64,000 nucleotides of DNA from Candidatus Gastranaerophilales bacterium (GCA_900767135.1 CAAFYU010000085.1:88762-152761), one strand, 5' to 3'; shown: positions 1 through 9,834, numbered from the stretch's first letter. Numbers and translations: made by a program. The notes: a model not told the origin generated them from the letters alone.

Positions 1-814
1 CTGTTTTGATTGTAATAAATCCTGCATCTGTTAGTTTTATAGATGTTTCTAAAACATTTTGCAGAACAATTTTGACAATATTTTCGTCGTTATAAATTAC
101 TTGTTTGTCAAAATTTTTGTCGTTAATATTCAATGTTAGATTTTTATTAGTAATTATATTTTCATTATTTTTTACGACTGTTTGAATTGTGTTTAATAAG
201 TCAAAAGGCTTGATTTCATAATGAAAAAGAGAAGATTCTGCTTGCGAAAATTCCAAAAATTTATCCATAAAATGCAAAAGTTCTGCTGAATTTTTGTTGA
301 TAATTTTGATATATTTTATTTGTTTTTCAGAAAATTCTCCACCCATGCCGTCCAGTAGTGCTTGTGAAAATCCAAGGATTGACTGAATTGGGGATTTAAA
401 ATCGTTTGAAAGTTTTGCAAGCATGACGTTTTTTTCTTTGTTGAGTCGTCCTGTTTTTTCGGCAATCGCCAATACATTAGTCATGGCTGTGACATCTCGA
501 ACAGTAATAAAAAATTGTTCTATATATCTTTTAGCGTTTACTTCAACAAAAATCTCTTTCCCATCAGCCGTGAAACCGCCTGTAACAATTGCATTTTTTT
601 TAGCATAAGATTTTTCTGCAATTTTTATTCCGTTTATAATAAATTTATCAAGATAATAGCCTTTGATATTGTCGATTTTGGCTTCAAAAATAAAAGAAGC
701 TTTGTCGTTGACCCAAACTATTCTTCCATCTAAATCTGTTACAAACACCGCATCAGGAAGGTGTTTGATAACTTCTCTTGAGTTTATGTTACTAAAAAAA
801 TTAGTAAAATTCAT
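1..814 (-). CDS. PAS-domain sensor histidine kinase-like protein, partial, phospho-acceptor His replaced by Asn
   Basis: The reading frame runs from an ATG at 814 off the left edge of the window (271 codons visible, no stop). Translating the minus strand gives a PAS domain at about residues 14-115 (LPDAVFVTDLDGRIVWVN). A HisKA-type dimerisation helix follows at about residues 125-190, and then the start of an ATPase region. The H-box reads KLSNDFKSPIQSILGFSQ. The usual His of S-H-(D/E)-(L/F)-(K/R)-(S/T)-P is Asn137, so autophosphorylation by the normal route is not expected. No membrane segment is seen before the PAS domain, so the protein is probably cytosolic. The ribosome site is weak (AAAGAAAG). 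It could be a degenerate kinase acting as a partner or phosphatase. The catalytic ATPase half lies outside the window. Confidence 0.8.
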   Translation of the reverse strand, partial: MNFTNFFSNINSREVIKHLPDAVFVTDLDGRIVWVNDKASFIFEAKIDNIKGYYLDKFIINGIKIAEKSYAKKNAIVTGGFTADGKEIFVEVNAKRYIEQFFITVRDVTAMTNVLAIAEKTGRLNKEKNVMLAKLSNDFKSPIQSILGFSQALLDGMGGEFSEKQIKYIKIINKNSAELLHFMDKFLEFSQAESSLFHYEIKPFDLLNTIQTVVKNNENIITNKNLTLNINDKNFDKQVIYNDENIVKIVLQNVLETSIKLTDAGFITIKT

Positions 815-1040
815 AGTTGCAATACTTTCTTTTATGTTGTATAGTTTATATAAATTTTATATACTACACTTATTCTGTACTTTAAATATAGCATAAATTG
901 GTTTGTTTTAGAAGATTATTAATTTTTGTAATTTTTTTCTTACAAACTAGCAAAAAAATTTTTGTTTGTGTTTTAAAACAACAAACGAGATATAGAGTAT
1001 GTAAAATTGCATAACAGCAAACCCGAGAAAGAAAGAGGAA

Positions 1041-1391
1041 ATGACTATGAACGAAATTCCTAAAAACACACAAGGTCCTAGCATTCCGCAACAACCGCTT
1101 AAAGTTGAGCAAGTACAGGCTGATGCCGTAGACTCCAATGTCCAAAATGCACCTGATGTGCAGCCAAGAGAAATCAAGGAAATTCCTGAAAATCCGGCTG
1201 ACCGCTCAACAATCAAGGTTGACAATTTAGAAAATGATTTGAAAATTTTTGCAGCAAATCCTGAATTAGCTCAAAAGGCTTTAGAGGTTGCAGAAGTAGC
1301 TGAAAAACGTTATGCAGATGCAGGTGTTGAACAACCTGAATTAAAGGCTCTTGCAGTCGGTAAAGCATTTGTTGATGAGTTTCAAAAATAG
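1041..1391 (+). CDS. Hypothetical small acidic protein
   Basis: This is a 116-residue protein that I do not recognise. The N-terminal half (about 1-60) is rich in Pro, Gln, Val and Glu and looks disordered. The C-terminal half (about 65-116) looks helical, with alternating Ala, Glu and Leu. No signal peptide, membrane segment or cysteine cluster is visible. A purine-rich GAAAGAGGAA stretch precedes the first ATG. An in-frame ATG two codons later is an equally possible start. It stands alone between a minus-strand kinase and a minus-strand peptidase homologue. Confidence 0.6.
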   Translation: MTMNEIPKNTQGPSIPQQPLKVEQVQADAVDSNVQNAPDVQPREIKEIPENPADRSTIKVDNLENDLKIFAANPELAQKALEVAEVAEKRYADAGVEQPELKALAVGKAFVDEFQK

Positions 1392-1534
1392 AGTTTATAT
1401 GGTCTTATGAAACGAATTTATAAATAATTTCTTATTCTCTCAGGAGGATAGGATTGTTGTTTGCGTTTCTTTAATTTTAATTTGATAGCAGTGAAATGTT
1501 TTTCGCTGTTGTGTCCGCTTTGTTGAGTAAATGC

Positions 1535-2749
1535 TTACGGCTTTAAAACCGTTAATACAGATTTGTCGTTGAAATATCTGTTAGCACATTCTTTGATGTC
1601 TTGCGGAGTTACAGCTTTGATTTTTTCTACTGCATTTTTGTGAAAATCAAATCCAAATCCCATGATGCCATAGTGTGCAAGCCAATTTGCTTGTTGAGAA
1701 TTTGTTTCGCTTATGAATGCCCATTTCCCAAAAAGATTGTTTTTTGCATTTTCAAGTTCTTCATCAGAAACAAGGTTTGTTTTAATTTTTTCAATCTCTT
1801 CTTCAAATCCCTTTAAAGAAGTTTCAATATTTTTTGGTTCTGTTGCAATATAAATTGAAAAATTTGCCGATAATCTTGCAACATCATAGGCACTTCTTAC
1901 AACATAAGCCAAACCTTTTTTGTCACGCAATTCTAAAAATAGTCTTGAAGATAGACCGCTTGCTCCCAAAATTATATTTAATAGGGCAATTGCCGGATAA
2001 TCCTTGCTGTCAGCTGTTCCGACAAGCCAGCCTTTCAAAATGTGAGCTTGATTTAAGTCTTCTTTTACTATTTCAACATCTTTTGACTCGTTCAACTCAG
2101 GTTTTCTAAGAGTTGGAAGCTCATCAACTGAGTTTGGTAAATCTCCAAATTTTTTGATTAAAACATTTTCAACTTTTCCAAAATCTATGTCACCGACAAA
2201 AGCTACAACTTTTTTACTGTTTGAAACGATTTCTTTGTATGCATTAACCACATCTTCTTTATTCAGGTTTTTAAGGTTTTCAAGAATTACAGTGTTGGTA
2301 AAGCCGTAATTGTGACCAGCATATATGTTTTTGTAGTAACTGTCAATAACTTTTGCCCTTGGAGAATCAAGTTCTGCAATAATTTCGCCTTCAAGTTTTG
2401 TACGTTCTTTTTCAAATTCTTCAAAAGTTGTGTTTTTTACGATGTCTTCAAAAATATCCATTGCTTGTTCAAAGTCTTCATTTAAACAAACAAATTTAAA
2501 TTTTACATAATCCAATTTTAGTTCTGCACTAAATTCGATTGCATATTTGTCCAATTCTTCTGAAAGCTGTTGGGCTGTTCTATTTTTGGTTCCTTGCATG
2601 AATAATCTAACCATCAAAGAATAAACACCCGCCTGAGTTGACGGATTATTTAGTGAAAAATTTAAGTAAAACGCAACACGAGGTGTGTTAGGGTTTCTTT
2701 TATAAGCAAATTCTATGTTATTCTTTAATTTTGTAATTTTAGTATCCAT
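1535..2749 (-). CDS. M16 family peptidase homologue lacking the zinc-binding motif
   Basis: The 404 residues have the two-domain plan of M16 (insulinase/processing protease) proteins. In active members a HxxEH zinc motif lies just before a (F/L)x-G-T segment. Here the matching segment ends in F50-M-Q-G-T54, and the metal ligands are replaced by Ser44, Val47 and Arg48. The C-terminal half keeps the SRLFLELRDKKGLAY stretch, typical of the R/Y-containing substrate-binding partner. I therefore read it as a non-catalytic M16 subunit or pseudo-peptidase. No catalytic partner is adjacent, unlike the paired genes in many bacteria. A strong AAGGAGAG ribosome site precedes the ATG. No signal peptide is seen. 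Confidence 0.85.
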   Translation of the reverse strand: MDTKITKLKNNIEFAYKRNPNTPRVAFYLNFSLNNPSTQAGVYSLMVRLFMQGTKNRTAQQLSEELDKYAIEFSAELKLDYVKFKFVCLNEDFEQAMDIFEDIVKNTTFEEFEKERTKLEGEIIAELDSPRAKVIDSYYKNIYAGHNYGFTNTVILENLKNLNKEDVVNAYKEIVSNSKKVVAFVGDIDFGKVENVLIKKFGDLPNSVDELPTLRKPELNESKDVEIVKEDLNQAHILKGWLVGTADSKDYPAIALLNIILGASGLSSRLFLELRDKKGLAYVVRSAYDVARLSANFSIYIATEPKNIETSLKGFEEEIEKIKTNLVSDEELENAKNNLFGKWAFISETNSQQANWLAHYGIMGFGFDFHKNAVEKIKAVTPQDIKECANRYFNDKSVLTVLKP

Positions 2750-2853
2750 ACAATCTCTCCTTTATGAAGAATATTTTAGCACGAGTGGCACTAAAAAACA
2801 AGAAAAATAGTTAAATATAAGAAATTAATGTTTGGTATTTGGTTTATATAGAA

Positions 2854-2886
2854 AAAATATCCCAAGCATTTAGCAAGGGATATTTT
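2854..2886 (-). terminator. Rho-independent terminator of lysS
   Basis: AAAATATCCC and GGGATATTTT form a 10-bp stem with a 13-nt loop. On the minus strand it is followed by a T-rich run. It lies 26 nt beyond the lysS stop. Confidence 0.75.
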
Positions 2887-2911
2887 CTTTACTATTTTTA
2901 TCAAGCGTAAA

Positions 2912-4444
2912 CTAATCTTTGGCTTTCATTGTAGGGAATGCGATTACGTCACGAATTGATGGAGAATTTGTTAACAACATAACAAGTCTGTCAATTCCCA
3001 TTCCCATACCACCTGTTGGTGGCATGCCATATTCAAGAGCATTGATAAAGTCTTCATCAATTTCCATTGCTTCTTCATCACCTGCTGCTTTTGCTTGTGC
3101 TTGAGCTTCAAATCTCATTCTTTGATCGATTGGATCTGTAAGTTCTGAGAATGCGTTTGCAATTTCCCAACCGTTTACACGAGTTTCAAAACGTTCTGTC
3201 AAACGATCGTTATCTCTGTGAACTTTTGCAAGCGGAGAGATTTCTCTTGGGTAATCAATGATGTGGCAAGGTTGGATTAGTGATGGTTCGATTTTTTCTT
3301 CGAATACTGCTTCAACAACTTGTCCCCAGTTCATTCCGTCCTCAACTTGAACGTGTAGGCTTCTAGCTGTTTCGATTGCTTGTTGTGCACTGTAAATTTC
3401 CATAAAATCAACACCTGTTGCTTCTTTGATTGAGCCAAGCATTGTTTTTCTATCCCAAGGTGGAGTCAAATCTATTTCGTTTTCGCCGTATTTGATTTTT
3501 GTAGTGCCAAGAACTTCTTGTGCAACGTAAGCAACCATGTTTTCTGTCAAAGTCATCATATCGTTATAGTCTGCATAAGCTTGATACAATTCAATCATAG
3601 TGAATTCAGGGTTGTGACGAGTGTCAATACCTTCGTTTCTGAAACATTTACCGATTTCGAAAACTTTTTCAGAAATTCCGCCGACGATTAGACGTTTTAG
3701 GTAAAGCTCAAGTGCAATTCTTAATGTCAAATCCATTTCCAACGCATTGTGGTGAGTTGTGAAAGGTCTTGCGTTTGCACCAGATGCCATTGTTTGCAAA
3801 ATTGGAGTTTCAACTTCCATATAACCTTGTTTTGCTAAGAATTCTCTAACTTTTTGAACAATCATGCTTCTTTTTCTGAAAGTATCTCTGCTTTCTTCGT
3901 TTACGATTAGGTCAACGTATCTTTGGCGATATTTAAGCTCAACGTCGGTAAGACCATGGTAGTGGCTTAAAGTTTCTGCTTTTTCTTTGCTGATTTGTTT
4001 GTTTGGCAAAGGCAAAAGTGCTTTTGACAATAGAGTTAATTCTTTTGATTTGATAGAAAGTTCTCCACGAGGAGTTCTTCTGATTGTTCCTGTAAACCCA
4101 ACGATATCGCCGATATCGATAAGTTTTAAAACTTTAATTTGATCTTCTGACAAGTTTTCTTTGTGAGAAAAAATTTGAATTTTCCCAGAAGCGTCCATAA
4201 GGTCGATAAACATACCAGTGTTACGAATTGCCATTACACGACCGGCAACAGAGTATTTGTCTTCTGTTTCGACGCCTGCTTCAAGGTCTTTGTATTTTTC
4301 TTGTAATTCAGCTGCATCGGCAGTTTTTTCGAATTTGTAAGGGTATGGATTAACCCCTTTGTCTGCCAAATCTGCAAGTTTTTGAATTCTAGTTTGTCTT
4401 ATTTGTTCTTTTGTAGAACTTGGTTCATGTGTTTGTTGTGCCAT
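2912..4444 (-). CDS. lysS: Lysyl-tRNA synthetase, class II
   Basis: The enzyme charges tRNA-Lys with lysine using ATP. It has 510 residues, the usual length for bacterial LysRS. An OB-fold anticodon-binding domain (about residues 65-170, SVAGRVMAIRNTGMFIDL) precedes the class II catalytic core. Motif 2 is seen as FRNEGIDTRHNPEFT and motif 3 as GMGMGIDRLVM near the C-terminus. The ribosome site AAAAAGGAAG lies upstream of the ATG. The gene is monocistronic, divergent from prfA and followed by its own hairpin terminator. Confidence 0.97.
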   Translation of the reverse strand: MAQQTHEPSSTKEQIRQTRIQKLADLADKGVNPYPYKFEKTADAAELQEKYKDLEAGVETEDKYSVAGRVMAIRNTGMFIDLMDASGKIQIFSHKENLSEDQIKVLKLIDIGDIVGFTGTIRRTPRGELSIKSKELTLLSKALLPLPNKQISKEKAETLSHYHGLTDVELKYRQRYVDLIVNEESRDTFRKRSMIVQKVREFLAKQGYMEVETPILQTMASGANARPFTTHHNALEMDLTLRIALELYLKRLIVGGISEKVFEIGKCFRNEGIDTRHNPEFTMIELYQAYADYNDMMTLTENMVAYVAQEVLGTTKIKYGENEIDLTPPWDRKTMLGSIKEATGVDFMEIYSAQQAIETARSLHVQVEDGMNWGQVVEAVFEEKIEPSLIQPCHIIDYPREISPLAKVHRDNDRLTERFETRVNGWEIANAFSELTDPIDQRMRFEAQAQAKAAGDEEAMEIDEDFINALEYGMPPTGGMGMGIDRLVMLLTNSPSIRDVIAFPTMKAKD

Positions 4445-4537
4445 TTTATACTTCCTTTTTGGTTGTAAAATCCTTATATTTCATATAGTAGCACAAACAC
4501 TGAAATATTGAAATGAAAATATAATTTTACACTTTGT

Positions 4538-4565
4538 TTGAAAAATATTTTGTTCCTGATATAAT
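4538..4565 (+). promoter_or_regulatory. Promoter of the prfA-ylxR-infB operon, leaderless geometry
   Basis: TTGAAA at 4538 and TATAAT at 4560 are separated by 16 bp, with an extended -10 TG at 4557. The -10 hexamer ends six bases before the prfA ATG at 4572. Transcription would therefore start at or next to the start codon. Confidence 0.75.
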
Positions 4566-4571
4566 TTGATT

Positions 4572-5654
4572 ATGAAAGATATGTTAGATAAAATTCTTCA
4601 AATTGAGAAGAAATATAATGAATTAGGGATTACACTGTCAGATCCTGCGGTTATACAGGATTATAATAAGTTTAGAGATTTGTCTAAACAGCGTAAGTCA
4701 ATGGAAGAAACCGTAAACCTTTATTATGACTGGAAAAAAGCGGTTGATGCCATTGAAGAAGCGAAAGAAATGATTCATAACGAGCACGATGAAGAAATGA
4801 AAAACTTCTTGAAGGCAGAAATGGCTGAAAATGAGGCTAAACTTCCTGAGTATGAAGAAAGAATGAAAGTTCTTTTGCTACCTCGTGATCCGATGGACGA
4901 TAAAGATATTATGCTTGAAATTCGTGGTGGTGCAGGTGGTGACGAGGCAAATATTTTTGCTGGCGACTTGGCCCGTATGTATATGAGATATGCCGATAAA
5001 AAAGGTTGGCAGACTCAGGTTTTGAGCAAGACTGAATGTGAAGCCGGTGGCGTGTCAGAAATTATTATTTCTATCAAAGGTGACGCTGTTTATTCACAAT
5101 TGAAGTACGAATCAGGAGTTCATAGGGTTCAACGTGTTCCTGCAACTGAATCTCAGGGGCGTGTTCATACATCTACCGCAACCGTTGCTGTTATGCCGGA
5201 AGTTGATGATGTTGAAGTTGAATTGAATATGAATGATGTTGAAATTTCGACGGCTCGTTCAGGTGGTGCAGGCGGTCAGAACGTAAACAAGGTTGAAACA
5301 GCAGCCAGAGTATTCCACAAGCCGACAGGAATTATGATTTTCTGTACGGAAGAACGTTCGCAACTTCAAAACAAAGAACGTGCTTTGCAGATTTTGAAAG
5401 CTAAACTTTATGATATGGAAGTTCAAAAGCAAATGCAAGAAATCACAGACCTTCGTCGTTCTCAGGTTGGAACAGGTGATAGAAGTGAACGCATAAGAAC
5501 TTATAACTTCCCACAAGGTCGATTGACTGATCACAGAATTAACCACAACTTGAATGTAAATACCGTTATTGACGGAGATTTGGACGAGTTGATTAATCTG
5601 TTGATCGAACACGACCAAAAGCTTAAACTTGAAAAATTGGCTGAGGTGAATTAG
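4572..5654 (+). CDS. prfA: Peptide chain release factor 1
   Basis: RF1 recognises UAA and UAG stop codons and triggers peptide release on the ribosome. The 360-residue length is normal for the family. The PAT-type tripeptide in [10 protein letters not shown] (the position that separates RF1 from RF2) and the GGQ catalytic loop in [12 protein letters not shown] are both present. I chose the ATG at 4572 over a TTG two codons upstream. No Shine-Dalgarno sequence is visible, and a consensus promoter ends six bases before this ATG, so the message may be leaderless. The stop TAG shares its G with the GTG start of ylxR, implying coupled translation. Confidence 0.96.
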   Translation: MKDMLDKILQIEKKYNELGITLSDPAVIQDYNKFRDLSKQRKSMEETVNLYYDWKKAVDAIEEAKEMIHNEHDEEMKNFLKAEMAENEAKLPEYEERMKVLLLPRDPMDDKDIMLEIRGGAGGDEANIFAGDLARMYMRYADKKGWQTQVLSKTECEAGGVSEIIISIKGDAVYSQLKYESGVHRVQRVPATESQGRVHTSTATVAVMPEVDDVEVELNMNDVEISTARSGGAGGQNVNKVETAARVFHKPTGIMIFCTEERSQLQNKERALQILKAKLYDMEVQKQMQEITDLRRSQVGTGDRSERIRTYNFPQGRLTDHRINHNLNVNTVIDGDLDELINLLIEHDQKLKLEKLAEVN

Positions 5655-5899
5655 TGGTTGATAGAAAATGTGTCGGGTGCAACGAAATAAAAAATCGTGA
5701 TGAATTAATAAAAATTACGAAGGAAAACGGCTCCGCTAACATTATTATTAACCATAGTAACAAAATATTTGGCAGATCAGCATATCTCTGCTATAATAAC
5801 GCTTGTATAGAAAATGCTTTTAAGAAAAACAGGTTGTCAAAAGTCTTAAAAGCCTCTGTTCCGGAAGATTTGAAAGGAAAATTATTAAATGAGTTTTGA
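5654..5899 (+). CDS. ylxR: YlxR family RNA-binding protein (DUF448)
   Basis: This small basic protein (81 residues) begins with MVDRKCVGCNEIKNRDELI, the hallmark of the YlxR/DUF448 fold. That family normally sits between nusA and infB and is thought to bind RNA. Here the upstream partner is prfA, and nusA and rimP are absent. The start is GTG, overlapping the prfA stop by one base. The 3' end overlaps infB by 11 bp, so the three genes form one translationally coupled operon. Cys residues at 6 and 9 belong to the conserved N-terminal motif. Confidence 0.9.
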   Translation: MVDRKCVGCNEIKNRDELIKITKENGSANIIINHSNKIFGRSAYLCYNNACIENAFKKNRLSKVLKASVPEDLKGKLLNEF

Positions 5900-8474
5900 T
5901 ACAATTAGAATAAATGAATTAGCAAAAGAACTTGGGCTTACCAGTAAGGAAGTTATTGAAAAATTTTCACAACTTTCTATTACAGGCAAAACTCATTCAA
6001 GTACAGTTACTCTTGATCAAGTCAAAAGATTGAAAGAATTTATTGCGGCAGGTGGAGTAAAACAACATAAAAAACCAAAAGCATTTGTTGTGAAAAAAGC
6101 TAAAACTCCTGAAAAAATTGAAGCAAGCGAAGAAGCAAAAGAAGTGAAAACTCCTAAAATTGAAAAAGTTGAAGCTGTTGAAGTTACAGACAAAAAATCT
6201 GATGAAAAGAAATCAACAGTGCCAAGAGTTGAAATTGTTCGTAAGAAGCCGCAAAGTCGTTTGGAAATTGTTCGACGTGCTCCGAGAAAACCTGTTGGAG
6301 AAGGTGAAAACAAAACAGATAAACCACAAAGACCTGAAAGAGGCGAAAGAAAATTCCCGCCACGTGGCGAAAGACCTGCTCGTGGAGAACGTCCGGCAAG
6401 AGGCGAACGTGGTGAAAAAGGCGACAAACCGTTCACTCCACGTTCAAAAGACGGTGCTAAAAAACCTTTTGAAAAACCATCAGGAGAAAGAAAACCTATC
6501 CAAAGAACAATTATTTCGCAAGATATTTACGAAAATAAAGGTGCTGGTAGACGTCGCACTGATGGCAAGAAAAAAGGCAAAGATTTTAACAACAAAAAAG
6601 AAGAACAGGAAAGAATTTCCCTAGAAAAAGCTGCTGCTCAAAAGCACAAAAAACGATCTCATAAAGAGGAAGAAGCAGCACAAGTAACTCAGGTTGTTGT
6701 AAATAGAGCTATGACAATCAGTGAATTGTCTGAAAAAATTCAACATACACCGGCTGAAATTATCAAGTTCTTGATGCTAAACGGTATTATGGCAACTGTA
6801 AACCAACTTATTGATGTTGATGTTATCAAAAAGATTTGTGCAGAATATGAGCTTGAAGTTCTTGATGAAGACTTAGATGCTTATATGGAAGAAGAACTTG
6901 AAAAAGAAGAAAAAGAAAAGAAATTAACCGAAGTTGATAAGAAATTGTTGAAGCGTAGAGCACCTGTTGTTAGTATTATGGGACACGTTGACCACGGTAA
7001 AACAACATTGTTGGATAGTATTCGAGCTTCTAAACACAAAATTGTTGCATCAGAAGTTGGCGGAATTACACAGTCTATCGGTGCTTATACGGTTTATTTG
7101 GACAACAACAAGGATAAGAAAATTGTTTTCGTTGATACTCCGGGGCACGAAGCTTTTACAGAGATGAGAGCTCGTGGTGCGAAGGCTACTGATATTGCGA
7201 TTTTGGTTGTTGCAGCAGATGATGGTATTATGCCACAGACAATTGAGGCAATTAATCACGCAAAAGCGGCTGATGTTCCGATTATCGTTGCTGTAAACAA
7301 AATTGATAAACCAGGTGCAAACCCTGACAGAGTGTTGCAACAGTTGACAGAACATGGTCTTGTTCCGGAAGAATGGGGCGGAGAAACAATTACTGTCAAA
7401 GTTTCAGCTTTGCAAGGTACTGGTATTGATGAGTTGTTGGAATACATTTTGCTTGTTGCAGATGTTCAGGATTTGAAAGCTAATCCGAAGGCTGAGGCAT
7501 CTGGTGTTGTAATTGAAGCAAACCTTGATAAAGGTAAAGGTGCGGTTGCAACATTGTTGGTTCAAAACGGTACTTTGCGTGTTGGTAACTGTATTGTTGT
7601 CGGAACTGCTTGCGGTCGTGTGAGAGCGTTGCTTTCTGACTCTGGTGAAAGAATTCAAAAGGCTGAACCTTCTACACCGGTTGAGATTTTAGGTTTGTCA
7701 GAAGTTCCACAAGCCGGTGATTACTTTGAAGTTGTTAAGAACGAAAAAGAGATGAAGGCGATTGTTCAGGAACGTAAAGAAAAAGAACGTGATAAACGTT
7801 TAGATGCAATGCTTCCGGCTCACGTTCGTCGTGAAGCTGTTGCTGGCGAAGATGATATTCCGCAATTGAACTTGATTATTAAAGCTAATACAAACGGTGC
7901 TGCAGAGGCTGTTTCTCAAGCTATTGCTCAATTAGAATCAACGGAAATTAAGACAAAAATTATTCACGTTGGTGTCGGTGATATTTCAGAAGCCGATGTT
8001 ATGTTGGCATCAGCATCTGGTGCGTTAATTTTAGGTTTTACAGTAAAAGAAGACGCAAATGCTCTTGCAGCTGCTGAACGTGAAGGCGTAACGATTAAGA
8101 AATATGATATTATTTATCAAATCTTAGAAGATATCGAAAAAACTATGTTGTCGTTGCTCGAACCGGAAGTTAAGGAAGTTGAACTTGGTAAAGCTGAAAT
8201 TCGCCAAGTGTTTACGATTGGAAAAACTACAAAAATTGCCGGTTGCTACGTAACAGAAGGTAAGATTGTTAGAAGTAAAGATGCTGTATTGTATCGAGAT
8301 GGAAAAGAAATCTTCCGAGGAGCAATCGATCAATTGAAACGTTTCAAAGATGATGTTAAAGAAGTTGCACAAGGCTTTGAATGTGGTATTTCGTTTGCAA
8401 AATGGAATGACATTGAAGTCGGCGATATTATTGAAGTTTCAACAACAGAAGAAGTTGAACGCAAAAGCTTATAA
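5889..8474 (+). CDS. infB: Translation initiation factor IF-2
   Basis: This GTPase places initiator tRNA in the ribosomal P site. The 861 residues comprise an N-terminal IF2-N helix-turn module (1-55), a long charged low-complexity linker and a second IF2-N-type module near 270-320. The G domain follows, with [19 protein letters not shown] and NKID, and then domains II-IV. The linker contains short Arg/Gly/Glu/Pro repeats ([16 protein letters not shown]) at about residues 155-180, which vary quickly in this family. It starts inside the end of ylxR and ends just before a strong terminator. Confidence 0.97.
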   Translation: MSFDTIRINELAKELGLTSKEVIEKFSQLSITGKTHSSTVTLDQVKRLKEFIAAGGVKQHKKPKAFVVKKAKTPEKIEASEEAKEVKTPKIEKVEAVEVTDKKSDEKKSTVPRVEIVRKKPQSRLEIVRRAPRKPVGEGENKTDKPQRPERGERKFPPRGERPARGERPARGERGEKGDKPFTPRSKDGAKKPFEKPSGERKPIQRTIISQDIYENKGAGRRRTDGKKKGKDFNNKKEEQERISLEKAAAQKHKKRSHKEEEAAQVTQVVVNRAMTISELSEKIQHTPAEIIKFLMLNGIMATVNQLIDVDVIKKICAEYELEVLDEDLDAYMEEELEKEEKEKKLTEVDKKLLKRRAPVVSIMGHVDHGKTTLLDSIRASKHKIVASEVGGITQSIGAYTVYLDNNKDKKIVFVDTPGHEAFTEMRARGAKATDIAILVVAADDGIMPQTIEAINHAKAADVPIIVAVNKIDKPGANPDRVLQQLTEHGLVPEEWGGETITVKVSALQGTGIDELLEYILLVADVQDLKANPKAEASGVVIEANLDKGKGAVATLLVQNGTLRVGNCIVVGTACGRVRALLSDSGERIQKAEPSTPVEILGLSEVPQAGDYFEVVKNEKEMKAIVQERKEKERDKRLDAMLPAHVRREAVAGEDDIPQLNLIIKANTNGAAEAVSQAIAQLESTEIKTKIIHVGVGDISEADVMLASASGALILGFTVKEDANALAAAEREGVTIKKYDIIYQILEDIEKTMLSLLEPEVKEVELGKAEIRQVFTIGKTTKIAGCYVTEGKIVRSKDAVLYRDGKEIFRGAIDQLKRFKDDVKEVAQGFECGISFAKWNDIEVGDIIEVSTTEEVERKSL

Positions 8475-8490
8475 TTAAATCTTTTCATAT

Positions 8491-8534
8491 AAATCCAAGG
8501 CAGTAAGTTTAAACTTACTGCCTTGGATTTTTTG
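8491..8534 (+). terminator. Strong terminator of the prfA-ylxR-infB operon
   Basis: A perfect 20-bp inverted repeat (8491-8510 with 8511-8530, centre TTT/AAA) is followed by a T run. It lies 16 nt after the infB stop. It may also block transcripts from the convergent gene at 8557. Confidence 0.9.
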
Positions 8535-8556
8535 TATATTTATAATGCTAAATATT

Positions 8557-9015
8557 TTAATATCGACCTTGTAAATTTCCACCATGATTTTCTTCTTTTC
8601 TAGGATAATAGTCTTCTATTACTGTTAAACGATCATTGCTATCAGAAGATACTACATTTTTTCCATGATTTCTATTTGTATATTGAAAAATTATTTGATC
8701 AGAACTTTCTCGGTCATTAGTATTTACAAAACAATTTTGAGAATCTGAAAGAAATATACAATCTTGCTTTGCTCCTCCTGATATTTTAACATTGTTTAAA
8801 TTATATCCAAATGTAGAGGTCCCTGTATGCGATATGTCACTTGTAGTAATTTGTGCATTTTTATTTTGTTGGCCTTTTGGGATATATATGGAAACACCAT
8901 TTTTTAATTGAACGTTTCTTGCTCCATTTGGTCTAGAACCTTCCGGATCAACCCACTGAATACTTTTTGTTGAAATTTTTACTCCATTAATAAGTGCAAA
9001 TTCTGGTCCTGTCAT
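8557..9015 (-). CDS. Hypothetical protein, beta-rich
   Basis: This is a 152-residue protein that I do not recognise. It is rich in Asn, Ser, Asp and Gly with alternating hydrophobic residues, suggesting a beta-strand or beta-helix architecture. There are two Cys (in QDCIF and QNCFV) and no signal peptide or membrane segment. A good AAGGAGAT ribosome site precedes the ATG, which supports expression. The gene is isolated and convergent with infB across a strong terminator. Confidence 0.65.
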   Translation of the reverse strand: MTGPEFALINGVKISTKSIQWVDPEGSRPNGARNVQLKNGVSIYIPKGQQNKNAQITTSDISHTGTSTFGYNLNNVKISGGAKQDCIFLSDSQNCFVNTNDRESSDQIIFQYTNRNHGKNVVSSDSNDRLTVIEDYYPRKEENHGGNLQGRY

Positions 9016-9290
9016 AATACTATCTCCTTAATATCTTTTAGTAACTTTTTGCAAGTGCACTTCTTACTCTTATATAAAAACATTTTATTTTATAAAATTG
9101 TCTAAAACTAGAAATTAAATCTCATATATTTAGTATATACAAGATATGTCAATGTTTTTAGTACTTTACAATTTTTAACATACTGGTGTAAATATATGAT
9201 ATTATGTTGCTATGTATGAACGATTTAAGCAGTTTAATCTCGTTTAGAAGTGTAAGGTTATCTTTTAAAATAAATTTGAGGTTAAATTGC

Positions 9291-9614
9291 ATGGAAATAA
9301 AAAAACAACTTGGTGCAAAAATTAAAAGACTTAGGCAAAAGCGTGGACTTACGCAAGAACAGTTTGCCGAAAAGATTGATATTGCAACTAGAACTCTGAG
9401 TGGCATAGAAACAGGAGAGAATTTTTTGACTGCGGACACATTAGAAAAAATTCTTGATGTATTAAAAGTTTCTAGCTCAGATTTGTTTGCGTTTGATCAC
9501 ATTAAGCCACAAGATGAACTTATAAGTGAAATTGTTTCTGATGTTAAAAATCTCAAAGATAGAAATAAAATTGAAACAATTTACAAAATTATAAAAGCAA
9601 CGATTAATGAGTAG
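9291..9614 (+). CDS. XRE family helix-turn-helix regulator
   Basis: The 107-residue protein has a Cro/C1-type HTH at about residues 6-60 (LGAKIKRLRQKRGLTQEQFAEKI). A short helical C-terminal part (about 65-107) probably dimerises. I chose the ATG at 9291 because a GAGG ribosome site lies nine bases upstream. A longer frame exists from 9204 but lacks a ribosome site. No linked target gene is obvious. Its nearest plus-strand neighbour is far downstream, so autoregulation is the default guess. Confidence 0.85.
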   Translation: MEIKKQLGAKIKRLRQKRGLTQEQFAEKIDIATRTLSGIETGENFLTADTLEKILDVLKVSSSDLFAFDHIKPQDELISEIVSDVKNLKDRNKIETIYKIIKATINE

Positions 9615-9698
9615 TAAATAGGTAGTGGGGGAAAATAGCAAGAAAATTTGTTTCTTGTCGGATTATGTTAGTTGTATAAAATATTTATAACAGTATTA

Positions 9699-9733
9699 AA
9701 AAAGGCTTTCAGAAAATATCTGAAAGCCTTTAA
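9699..9733 (-). terminator. Terminator of tRNA-Pro, possibly bidirectional
   Basis: AAAGGCTTTCAGA and TCTGAAAGCCTTT form a perfect 13-bp stem with a 5-nt loop. On the minus strand a run of T follows. The stem lies directly 3' of the tRNA and could also stop transcripts from the XRE gene. Confidence 0.8.
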
Positions 9734-9739
9734 TTTAAA

Positions 9740-9816
9740 TGGTCGGGATGACACGATTTGAACGTGCGACCCCCTCGTCCCAAGCGAGGTGCGCTACCAA
9801 GCTGCGCCACATCCCG
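9740..9816 (-). tRNA. tRNA-Pro (anticodon UGG)
   Basis: The minus strand folds as a complete cloverleaf. The acceptor stem CGGGATG (9816-9810) pairs with CATCCCG (9750-9744). The anticodon stem CCTCG/CGAGG encloses the loop CTTGGGA, giving anticodon TGG. The T-arm contains GTTCGAATC. The 3' CCA is encoded at 9742-9740 after discriminator A. Confidence 0.96.
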
Positions 9817-9834
9817 TCACTGCTGACAAAGTTA

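Noticed and set aside
5654..5899. Frameshifted end of prfA
   Set aside because: The frame after the prfA stop is a complete YlxR protein with its own GTG. The one-base overlap is normal coupling.
6017..6436. Minus-strand open frame opposite infB
   Set aside because: It mirrors the Arg/Gly/Glu repeats of the IF-2 linker. Composition and lack of a ribosome site mark it as a shadow.
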